In this document: one piece after another, positions 11,594 through 21,081 of the stretch
Position numbering within the stretch: position 1 is the stretch's first letter
Layout of the letters: each line of letters starts with the position of its first letter
The notes under the pieces: model-generated
What the model saw: only the letters and a program-made list of their open reading frames with translations
What the model was told of the DNA's origin: nothing
Databases searched by the model: none
DNA from: Paraglomus occultum
Lineage: Eukaryota; Glomeromycota; Glomeromycetes; Paraglomerales; Paraglomeraceae
NCBI GenBank assembly: GCA_910592205.1
Contig: CAJVPJ010000073.1
Span: 1 to 48,774 of the forward strand
Length of the DNA stretch: 48,774 nt
Direction of reading: 5' to 3'
Position numbers and translations under genes: made by a program

Positions 11594-13063
11594 AAACTTG
11601 CGCCCATGGGTCGGTATGGTTTCTGGTTTTGGCTGAAAATGATGCAGTGAGTGCGGGAAGCCCAGCAAATTTATATACTCAATACCTCGACGTCCGATGA
11701 TACAGAATGTTGTTACATGTTGGGTGGGCGGGGCGGGGGCCGCGAGGCGTTTGGATTCCGTAAAATTCTTACGCCATTTATAGACAAGCCCTTTGTTTTT
11801 GGGCGATGGTTACCGTGTAAATAGACTTAATTACTTAAACGTTTAATTATTATCGTCACTCTGATATTTACCACTTATGTAGCTATACCTGGAGAGGAGG
11901 GCACACTTGTTCAGCTTGCTTTTCAATTCCACCTATATAGTAATAGTAAGATGACCATGAAAAAATTTTTTCTTTTATTGTGTCATATTTATAATATTAA
12001 CTAGCTCCTCGCCTTGGGAATTGTAAATGTTGGGATGGTGCTCATTAACTATTGCTAAATAATATATTAATACTAATAGCAGCAACGTAAATATTTATTG
12101 CACGCGACATATTGATGAACAGATGTCATTATAAAAACTGCAACCCAATTCTGTAAACTGTCAATAATCAGTTGACTTCTGTTAATTACGCAAAAAGATT
12201 ATGAAAAGTTTGCAAGAAATGGAGCGTATTCCAAGGTTAAAATTGAGGATTTTGAACCAAAAATATCCCCTTAAGTGATAACAATCAAGTTATAGTTTCA
12301 GTATCATTCCGTATGAAAGAACATTCAATATATTGGCTACAACGCTATATTAACGACATCTCATTCTGACTGCAATTTTTACGCCTATCCGCGAATAATG
12401 TCTAGGATACACAAACCATTTCGTGCCTGTTTTCAACCAGCCTTCACTAATCATGCCATCAGCGGAACAACCTCTGTATGGTGAGGCAATTCAACCAAAT
12501 CCGGTTTATTATTAATGGAGAAGTCTACAATATTGTATAAGAGTATAATTATGAGAACTCGTCGTATTTTCTTGCCAGAGTTTACCTAAAATAAAGAAAA
12601 AATTCTGGTCTACAAACTGATGGTTTATTCGCTAGGCAAGGTTAAAGACGCATGCAAGGCAATAAACCCTGGTTATTATATGACTATGGAAACTTAACAG
12701 CAGAAATGTGTAGACCAGCGTGTAGTGTTGACACATTCTTTAGAAGACAAATACAAAATGTAAACCACACAATTTCTTAAAGAAAATCCCAAACACGGAA
12801 TTAAGATCTAAATATTGAAAACCTTTGCCGTTTTCATAGCACTGAGCCTGCTGTACTTGATTTTTTTACAATGTCAACAATATGTTTTACACAATCTACG
12901 TTGCTTTTCGGTATAGTTTTTTAATTAACTCGAAACTACCATCAAACTTGAATTTGGTACCATGAAATTTAATCATAATAACCGCAAATTACTAAATATA
13001 AATATAATCAAATAGTAATATTATTTTTATTCTGTCCTCCCGCATTATTATTATGAAGTAATC
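11594..13063. other. Intergenic, LTV1 3' region
   Basis: Begins with the LTV1 3' UTR and a short GC-rich patch (11719-11755) unusual for the window. The rest is AT-rich. A short frame near 12600-12700 has weak protein-like content, but nothing recognisable is seen. Confidence 0.5.
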
Positions 13064-14153
13064 TTTAAATGTTTCTCATCTTTATTCAATCGCTTAATCC
13101 CATCGAATACCAGGCTCAGCGTACCGTTAGGTCCTTTCCCTATAATTCGTCTTCATCGAGAATGTAATTAATTTGTTCGCGTACTGCTTCATCTTGGATA
13201 CCAAATAAATGTACTTTACGCGGACTGAGATAATAAATTTATTTTACTTGTTGATCGGAATGGGGTACGTAAACGTTTTGCGCTCAATCGTAACTGTATT
13301 GCGCAGTCGCGTCAATGCTACAATAAGCTTTACGTCTTGTTATTAAATGCTCATTTACTAATTTTCTCTGTTGTTCTGCTAATGTCGTATTTTTGTTGTA
13401 ATAGTTTCTCTCTAATTTAGCCTTAATTAAATGTTCTTTGTACTTTTTTAGTAAGTCTCTCGCTTCTTCTACCTTACGAGCATTATACTGTAAGCCGTCC
13501 CGAAAATGTTGGCACATGTCACATACTGTAAATCTGTCGTTGGACTCATTATTTGAATATAAGCGTTAATTGTTGTCATAATTTGCGAAACGCATCATAT
13601 TTTAACAATTTCAATGTGTTTCATTTTCAACACCTGTAATAAAATTACGATAGACTGATTTATTAACTCTTTGCGGCTGGCAAAAGTATAAGCGATTGAG
13701 TAATGCGATTGAGACTTCTACCAGGACTTGGTAGTCCATGAATTCCCGCATAATTTTTGAGAAAATTTTTTCACGGCAGTAACAACGGTTATATCAATGG
13801 TTATTTTGGTTTTCCATCGCGACACTCGTTTTATGTTACCATGAACGCGCAGTATTATACCATTCGTTTTCCAAATGAGTGCGGCCAATTCCCAACATGT
13901 TGAGATACGTTTTTTGACAAAGCGGTGTATTGCAATCTCAATAGTAAAACGTTCGCTTATTAGTACGCATTTTCTTTTTAAGACGTCGGCTGGAAGTTAT
14001 TTCTCCGCCATTCATCGCTTTCAGCTGGGCCATTGTAAATATGTCGTGCTCGAATCGAGAAAGAGCTTGAAACGCCTCACATAATTCAGCAAACTTCCCT
14101 CTCGGGATCATTTTTGAACAAGCGCAATTGCAACCTATCTCCAAAAAACGCAT
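13064..14153 (-). pseudogene. Broken mobile-element protein of the Cys-rich family common in invertebrate genomes
   Basis: Read on the minus strand in shifting frames, the segment gives in order: GCNCACSKMIP with FAELCEAFQALSRFEHDI; RVHGNIKR; IHGLPSPGR and ITQSLILLPA; DMCQHF with EHLIKAKLERNYYNKN; IYYLSPRKVHLFG and INYILDEDE; NGTLSLVFDGIKRLNKDEKH. This order matches, from memory, a widespread repetitive protein family annotated as uncharacterised in cnidarians, fish and AM fungi, in which RTHGNTKR, LPGR, a CxxC-Gln/His helix and PRKCGVFG occur in the same order. At least five stops or frameshifts make it non-functional. The downstream catalytic part is not visible. I cannot name the superfamily. 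Confidence 0.6.
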
Positions 14154-14785
14154 GCTTTTTTATATTCGGTATAACCATCATAATTATCATTCTTCATATA
14201 CGGGTATTCCTATGTATTATTTTTTATCATCATAGTAATATTCTCAACTAAACAAGATATAAGTCTGAAAATATATGCTAAGCAATTTTATTGACACAGA
14301 TCACTAATAGACCACACACTATTACTATTGAAGCCACTATCTAGCATTGTCTATCACTATCATTATTATTATAGTTTATTTAATCCATATATTCAGATAT
14401 TACTTTGCATTTATTATTATGTAGTAAACGACTCATTTTTGGTGCACACACTAACATGGTATGACAGGATAAATGTGTTAGTATTAGGTTGTAAAAGCAA
14501 CTCAATATAGTTCTGCAATCTTGTTCTTCAACTAATACTATTACTAATGCAGTATTGACAGCAATAAACCAATAACAAGCCTATCCCACCTTTTGAAATA
14601 AATGTTCTTACTATTACTATTAGCAGAATCTTGCACCCTTTAATTTTCTTCAGAATTCACCTGCTTTGTGTACTGCTTTTTAGGGCTATTGCCATGGGGG
14701 CTGACTCTAGCCTTCCTTTTTAAGGTATAGCTGCTGTCCAATGACATTTCACTGGCTGCTTCTGAATAAAATGTTAGTATTAGTA
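14154..14785. other. Repeat-like AT-rich spacer
   Basis: No gene. Contains several TTACTATTACTATTA-type motifs (about 14333, 14527, 14610), which recur elsewhere in the window. Confidence 0.4.
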
Positions 14786-15121
14786 TTAGATATAATTAAT
14801 AAAAAAAAACTTCTTAGAAATGTTGAATATGAATGTAGATTTGATACATTTTGGCTTACCATTACCCTTTCCAGACTCCCCAGAACACAAACTGTTTATG
14901 TCTTGCTCAGGTTGTGCATCATTGAAATTTATTTTGAACACTTCTTGTAATCGTTCAATATTATCCTGGATCTTGTGTTGCCATCCATTATGACACCAGG
15001 CATCTCTTGCATACATAATGTTTCCACCATGAAGATCACAATGCACTAATCCCGCGTCATGAATAGCCCACAGATAATTTGCAATATCGTACAAATGCCG
15101 TAATTTATCCATCCACGTCAA
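14786..15121 (-). pseudogene. Fragment of a tyrosine-kinase-like kinase catalytic loop
   Basis: The first ~45 codons encode LTWMDKLRHLYDIANYLWAI, then HDAGLVHCDLHGGNIMY, matching helix D to the catalytic loop of the kinase at 21082-23696 (LTWRMKLECLEKIASYLYTI, then HDAGIVHCDLHGGNIVL). After the loop the frame runs into unrelated sequence and no DFG, APE or C-lobe follows. Upstream there is no N-lobe: the sequence passes directly into the pogo-like element at about 15150. It is a truncated pseudogene, probably broken by transposon insertion. The TTG or internal ATG starts of this frame have no significance. Confidence 0.75.
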
Positions 15122-15177
15122 TTTGTTATGACGTGATTTTTGAGATTATAAGCCACGGTACCCGCAACGATTAGGTA

Positions 15178-15670
15178 ACAGAAAATCTCAAATACAAAGA
15201 CAGTAACCCCAATGCTACCCATGTAAATGTTGCTCAATGGGTTAAGACAACATTGAACTTAGACATCAACCCAACAACTGTTGGACGCTTACTGAAGCGA
15301 AATGACATCAAGGAATGTGAAAATGTCTCTAATTCCAAAAGATCACGAACTGTTCAATATCCTGATCTTGAAAACGCAATGTACGAATGGGTCATACAGT
15401 ATCAAGCTCATGTTACATTAACTGATGAAATCTTAAAAGAAAAGCGAAACAGTTTGCGAAGCTGTTGAATATACCCGAAGATAAATTTAAATTTTCGACT
15501 GGTTGGTTAGCAAAGTTCAAGAAAAGACACAATATTACAAAAGTAAAACGACATGGAGAAAGTACCTCAGCAGATCATGCTGCAGTAGATATCGCTATCC
15601 CTGAATTTAGAGAACTATTAGCGCAATATAATCCACAACATGGATGAGACGGGATTGTTTGTTGATTTAT
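15178..15670 (+). pseudogene. pogo/Tigger-like transposase fragment (CENP-B type DNA-binding part)
   Basis: The frame gives NVAQWVKTTLNLDINPTTVG with RLLKR (helix-turn-helix), then LENAMYEWVIQYQAHVTLTD, a single-base frameshift near 15447, then AKQFAKLLNIPEDKFKF with FSTGWLAKFKKRHNITKVK, and NPQHGMDETGLF, the start of the DDE catalytic domain (first Asp of MDETGLF). This order is the CENP-B N-terminal plus CENP-B HTH plus DDE layout of fungal pogo elements. The reading stops where a second element is inserted at 15678. No DDE remainder is present after it, so the copy is dead. Confidence 0.85.
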
Positions 15671-15677
15671 TTTATTA

Positions 15678-16256
15678 CCGTAAACTGCCATGAATAAGGG
15701 CCCACCTTCATCATATAAGGGGGCTCTTATTCATGGCATGTTTGGTTGCGCCTTAAAAACAATGCAAAATGATCTACGAATCATCACGTAACAACTGTCC
15801 ACGTTATCTCTGTTTATTACATAATCATGATTCATATGATTTTCAAACCCGTCTTTCTATTATGGTTCGCATTATTTGTTGTTATAACTCGCATTATGGT
15901 TAAGCCAGGATTAATCGCGCGTTGATTACTCGCGATATGATTCTGTAGTAATACGCAATAGAGGATTAGGCGTCGCCCCATCAATAGTTAAATCTAAAAT
16001 GATCTCAATGGTACAGAAGACGACTTAATATGGAAAGAAGGTGTTGTGAGGGAGGATGAACCAGCTATAGTTTTACCAGAGGATGTTTGTGAAGACTATG
16101 AATCATTATAATAAATCAGCGATACTAAATAAAGTAATATATGACGTCGATTGTTGACGTGGTTATTTCATAGCATTACGGCCCTTATTCACGGCAGCAT
16201 TTTTCATATGAGGGGGCCCTTATTCACGGCAGGCTCTTATTCATGGCAGTTTACGG
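15678..16256. mobile_element. Nested non-autonomous pogo-like element with TA duplication
   Basis: The ends read CCGTAAACTGCCATGAATAA and its inverse (TTATTCATGGCAGTTTACGG), flanked by TA on both sides (15676-15677 and 16257-16258). Sub-terminal copies of the GCCATGAATAAGGGCCC motif in both orientations can form hairpins. Inside, 16001-16111 (+) encodes WKEGVVREDEPAIVLPEDV and ends YESL-stop, which looks like the acidic C-terminus of a pogo-like transposase. This suggests an internal-deletion derivative rather than an unrelated MITE. It sits inside the transposase fragment at 15178-15670, so it is younger than that element. A fragment of the same terminus lies near 26715-26742. Confidence 0.85.
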
Positions 16257-16258
16257 TA

Positions 16259-16371
16259 TATTATTATATAGTATCACGTGAATTCAATATTACTGGTTCT
16301 CCCTAAATGCAGGTTTCTCTCTAAGACCTCGGTCCCGACGACCTGCACTTAGTATTAGGGAGAGTCCACTG
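16259..16371. mobile_element. 3' remnant of the host pogo-like element with terminal repeat
   Basis: Ends in TTAGGGAGAGTCCACTG followed by TA; the inverse CAGTGGACTCTCCC is a typical fungal pogo terminus. Internal sequence near 16291 repeats CTCCCTAAATGCAGG in inverted form. The matching left terminus is not found between 14.1 and 15.2 kb, so the element is 5'-truncated. Confidence 0.65.
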
Positions 16372-16878
16372 TATTTAAAATCGGAATACAGATTTTAGCG
16401 TCGATCATTGCCAAAAGATAGGCTGAGGCAACAAATGAAAAATGTGCGTTCAATCTCTACTATATGTCAATATGGCAAAGACTGACCAAGATTACTATTC
16501 TGAAGCCAAGTATCCGAGTGTCATTAACACTTTTCTGTGAGAGCTTCTTCAATCGTTTCAGCAGAATATGTGAACTCTATCAAAAACACAAGATCTATGC
16601 CAAAAAACGCGTATCATTTGTTGTACAAAATCACATGAAAATCACGGGCGCGCATACCGTGGCGACAATGTACGCGTAGTCAATCCGGCAAACATAAAAT
16701 TTTCGCCGTCTCAATGTCAAAGAGCATACTATGACTTCCGATGATCTCTTATGCTATCCTGGTAAACTTTTTCTTTTGCAACTCTAAAAATTCATTAGAC
16801 TAAGTTGATGGCATATTAATACAGTATGTCATTATCATAGAATACTGGAATCGAGCTAGCACAGAATGGGGGGACGTT
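16372..16878. other. Intergenic
   Basis: No supported gene. The frame at 16464-16679 has no recognisable content. Confidence 0.4.
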
Positions 16879-19443
16879 ATGGATTGGGACGTCTTTTTCG
16901 TGACAAAGTTTCCCAGCGCATCGGTTCACGATTCACACATGGCCCTTTCGAAAGAACTGGAAATACTACTGAAAACAAATATCGCGGGTGGTCGCAAGTA
17001 CCAGAAAGCTTTAACTTTTCGGAACTGTCTCAAGGTCAGTTTACTTCCTTTAGATGTGTACCTTTAGATAGAAGGGATATGCTACGCCCCGCGGCTGCGT
17101 GTCGTTTCAGGTTTGCTGCGCGTTTACCTGGAGGGGGAGGAAGAACACTGTGGTCTTTAGTATACTAGAAAGTATGCTTCATCCAGTGTGCACTGTTTCG
17201 TATATCTGAAGGGCCTGACAACACCCTGCGGCTGCGCGTCGAGCGATTCCATCGCAGAAGGCATGCTGCGTGTATGCCCGAAGTGGGAAGTGTGTCATGG
17301 TCTGGATCAGCTGGATCCCATCATGCCATGCGATGTCAGGAGTGTCTGAGCCATATACCTGATAATTTATTACATGATATAGCAATGATAACGTATACTT
17401 ATGACACGATATCTTTACTAGAAACAAAATCTGCTTACAAATTGGAACCTGGATAAAATACGGGAAATTGCTGCTCAAGAGAGAATCCAAAAGGTCTGTA
17501 TTTCTCTCTATGAGTATTTCTTTTTGAATTTTGTCTCACTTTTTTACACAGAAGAAGATTGATTATGAAAAGGTGTGTATTCTGCAGATTTAAATGCTTC
17601 ATTTTGAAGCAATAAAAATACCTGATTTTTTTTTTTCATGATAGAAAACCATTGAGTATGTTGCAGTATTTGCAACTGCAGATGCTTCTCGGAAACATTT
17701 TTTGACAGAATCAACTGAGCCCAACAAACGACTGAAAACAACCAGGTAATTATGATGATAATGAGAATTGCTATGCAGTATTTTCCCTTAATATTAAACA
17801 TTTAATCTTTTTTCTAATTGTGACTCTGCCAATGAAGTGTCTGAACAAGGGGATCCTGAGGATACAACACAGCTGTCTGGGTAGCTATTCATCATCATTA
17901 TTTTCCGATTCATTTTGTTTATGAGTTATGTATAACTCTTCATGCATTCAAGGGCTGGCGATTATGAAGATAATTATGATCAAGATGCCCTTGAACAGAT
18001 GAATGGACAAGATTTTGAGATAGTCTTGAAAATAAATGACAAATGCATTCGATCCATTATGAATGAATGGCGTGAAAAAGCCAAATATATCCCAAGTATC
18101 CACAAGCAGGAGTAAGTATATGTTATTTCATGTCAGTTTTCAAATTTCTTATTAGTATTAATTCTCAATGCTCTATTACAGCTTGCTAAAGTACAGTATC
18201 ATTGATACCGTACAAACATCTGCAACACATGCACAGAACCTCTTTAATGATATCTGGGATGCTCTCATTGAAAAATGCGAGGATATTTTGAGATCTGACT
18301 CACAAAACAAGACTGACAATAATAAGGAGGTGAAATTTTATGCGATGGACCTCTTCAACACAGCATACAATATAGTAAGAGTTTCTGAGGCAATCAAGCT
18401 TGCAAAAAGCAAGTTGGAGCCTGTGGAATTCATTTACAAGAAACGGGTATTGGATCTAGCAAAAGTTTTGTAAATACCAGGGTTGTGCACGTTGCTTATG
18501 AATTTTGCATTAATATTAATACATACTAATGTAAATGGCTTCGTTCATAGTTGCAAACAGATCCAGAATGGCGAAAATGCTCTGCAAACCAACCAGAGTG
18601 AATATAATTATATAATCACATTCATCTCGCATATATTCGATTTCCTCTTCAAAGATCTTGAACACATTAAATCCATGTGGTATGTTAAGTGTCTGAGTTA
18701 GAGTGTTTCAACTCTTGTTTATTTACAGTAATAGTAAAATAATAGGGGCGAAAAATCATTACGAGCAGCAGCAGCTCTATTGAATAAGAAGCAAAAAGAT
18801 GATAGCCGTCGGCGTTCGGGCAGCAAAATCGACCTGATCATGATGTTGAGGGAAATACAGCTAGAATTCTTTGTAATGGAAGTCTCTGGTTCGCCTTTGG
18901 AAGGCGACCATACACATTTTGTCGGTGATCGGAATAAGATTGCAAAGAACCTTAAAATTCTGCTCAACTTTATGAGAACAACGTACCCTGGAAATTTTCA
19001 AGAATTTCGGAAAATCAAACTCTACGGAATTCAGATCTATAGTAGGTTCTCATGAATTGGATATTAAATTTTGTTTTATACTCACAACAGCTTCTTTGCG
19101 CACCAACAGAGCACACATTCTACGTGTACAGCCTGTCGATGCCGTTTGCAGGAATATATTTTTTCAAACACGAAGCAACGTTCAATTATCCAACGGTGAC
19201 GTTCCTTTTCCCGAAAGCCATGCCAAAATTTATATCAAATTTGTGGAGCATGCGGGTAAGCATTCGAACATTGATTTCTTACAAAGAACATAATGGTAAC
19301 TGAAATCTTTTGAATAGGAGACGATTTCTGCAAGCGTGGAAAGCATAAATTCATATGTGATGAGTAGTCATTCGTCATCAGAAAAAGACTATGGGAGTGA
19401 ATTGGATGAGGTGACAATATCACCTGTTAAGAGGAAGAAATAA
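16879..19443 (+). CDS. Fungal multi-exon protein of unknown function, possibly decaying
   Basis: Proposed exons: 16879-17034 (least certain), 17422-17493, 17552-17572, 17645-17745, 17821-17880, 17953-18111, 18182-18469, 18551-18679, 18746-19041, 19091-19255, 19318-19443; about 523 residues. Content resembles hypothetical families repeated in AM fungi and Mucoromycota: FEIVLKINDKCIRSIMNEW, FIYKKRVLDLAKV, NYIITFISHIFDFLFKDLEH, SLRAAAALLNKKQKDDSRRR, KIDLIMMLREIQLEFFVMEV then SG, VYSLSMPFAGIYFFKHEATF and a Ser-rich tail ending PVKRKK. The spacing of Asp ~358 and Glu ~374 before VSG is reminiscent of a PD-(D/E)XK nuclease-like core, but this is only a shape match. Two defects: the exon 5 acceptor reads TG instead of AG at 17819-17820 although both phases fit exactly there, and exons 9 and 10 do not join in frame. 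Either a pseudogene, sequence errors, or unusual splicing. Confidence 0.65.
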
Positions 19444-19972
19444 TGATGTTTTGGATTAGCAGAATTGATAAAGCGACGAAGCTTACTAAACCGTTGTTAC
19501 ATCCTTGTAAACAGTGATTTGTCATAGGCACCTTGGACTTGCAGAATTTGCCCCAATATGAATAAAATAATTAATTATATACTGATATTCGCTGTTGCAT
19601 TCGGATCACGAGATGTGGGGGGCAATATTTTATCATTCATCATTTATTGTCCAAATTAAGACTTTTATACTACAAAAGCTTCTTCACCTACAAATAAGGA
19701 CGTTAGCAAAAATTCGACCATAATTTAAGACTAAAACACGATTGCTCTAAGCGCTTAAATTTCTATGACTTAATCTCGTTTTGCTGTCACCTTTCATATT
19801 TATCGCCTTTCGCAAACGGCTCTCTTCTCAAACTAAGTACCTTATGGCCAGAAGCAGCAAACTACTCAGATGGGGAAAAAGGATAATAACGTTGTCATTA
19901 ATCATAGTAATAGTAAAAAAGATACTGTTACGGCAGTAAGTCACATGATAAAATCACATATACAGTCAAACC
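19444..19972. other. Intergenic, 3' region
   Basis: 3' flank of the preceding gene with AATAAA-like signals near 19560. No gene seen. One TAATAGTAA motif near 19908. Confidence 0.4.
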
Positions 19973-20112
19973 GATAAATTTGGTTCAGTCAAAAAAAAAT
20001 ATTGGTATATAAATTTTTATTATAATACCAGTATATATAAAGTCATTTTAATTAAGTCAGTATAAAAAAATAAGAGTCGTTTTGAGAAAAATATCATAAA
20101 GAGGTTTGACTG
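19973..20112. mobile_element. Short MITE with CAGTCAAACC termini
   Basis: About 140 bp with perfect 10-bp inverted ends (CAGTCAAACC and GGTTTGACTG), TA on both sides, and no coding capacity. Typical of a TA-inserting mariner/pogo-derived MITE. The terminus resembles the ends at positions 145 and 48653 only in the leading CAGT. Confidence 0.7.
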
Positions 20113-20308
20113 TATCTATCACACCAGATTACAAAAATCATGCTTTACAATACTTCATATAAAAAAAGTGCCAAACTTTGAGATCGTGACACGCGTCACA
20201 ATCTCGGGTTTTCATAGTTTTTAATAAACATCAGGTGATAAGCAAGAAGAATATTCACGGTATCATACTTTATTAATACATGCAAGTGATAAAAAATAAA
20301 TAAAGCTT

Positions 20309-20509
20309 CTATGCTGTAATTGCAAACTTGAGTTTATTGCTTGAAGTGTTGCCGGTAAGACAATATTTCAACTTATCTTGAGAATACAATTTCACTAATT
20401 CAGGATCATAAGGGAATCTGATTCCCATTTTCGCAGTCCATAACAATAAGCCATGTAGTCCATAATTTTCATGTTTTCCATTGCAGAAATAGATAGGGCC
20501 TGGTGAGCT
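20309..20509 (-). CDS. Possible terminal exon of an unknown protein
   Basis: On the minus strand an acceptor TGTAG precedes a 66-codon frame to TAG at 20311-20309: GPIYFCNGKHENYGLHGLLL, WTAKMGIRFPYDPELVKLYS, KYCLTGNTSSNKLKF. The composition is clearly protein-like, but I do not recognise it. A preceding exon may lie near 20590-20640 (FNLFKAKPDPEL), but its donor is not convincing. It is on the same strand as the kinase at 21082 but after its stop. Could be a gene fragment. Confidence 0.4.
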   Translation of the reverse strand, partial: SSPGPIYFCNGKHENYGLHGLLLWTAKMGIRFPYDPELVKLYSQDKLKYCLTGNTSSNKLKFAITA

Positions 20510-21081
20510 CTACAGCTAAAGTGATGCAAATTATAATTATCAATCCTCTGAACTGTTTCAGAATTTCAAGTATGTGACATGGATTTGATACTTAGCTCTG
20601 GATCAGGTTTGGCTTTGAATAGATTAAAGTCTATTTTGATTTAAAATCAAATAAACAAACCAAACGCGCATTTATTATGTAAACGAGGCCCGGAACAACA
20701 TATAACCGCAGTGTTATTAGATTACATGACGTTACCGGTACAAAATCGCACTTAAAAAATACTATAACGTAAGGTTCTCGTATGACATTTGAACGTCATT
20801 AATAAAATCCACGTCTAGAAATATTCTCTTCATTTATTGCAGTGTACAATGACGTTATAATAATTAACAAAAGGAAACATTATTAACCATTTACGATATT
20901 AACTAAAAAAGCAAGTAATCTATCAACTTGAATCAAGCGTTCAACTTTCAATTAATCTGTTTTAAGCAATATGGGATTTCGTGTAAAATTACAAAAGTTT
21001 GAGTTACGACACTATAATTTAATGAGCGATGCAAATAGTGAATTGGCTTCATTTTAAATCAAACGTGTAACCAGTTCCTAC
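20510..21081. other. Intergenic 3' of the kinase gene
   Basis: AT-rich; no gene beyond the possible small exon near 20590-20640 mentioned with the neighbouring entry. Confidence 0.4.

Noticed and set aside
16866-17168. 100-codon frame starting MGGRYGLG
   Set aside because: Overlaps the more protein-like frame from 16879 that ends at a GT donor in phase with the next exon.
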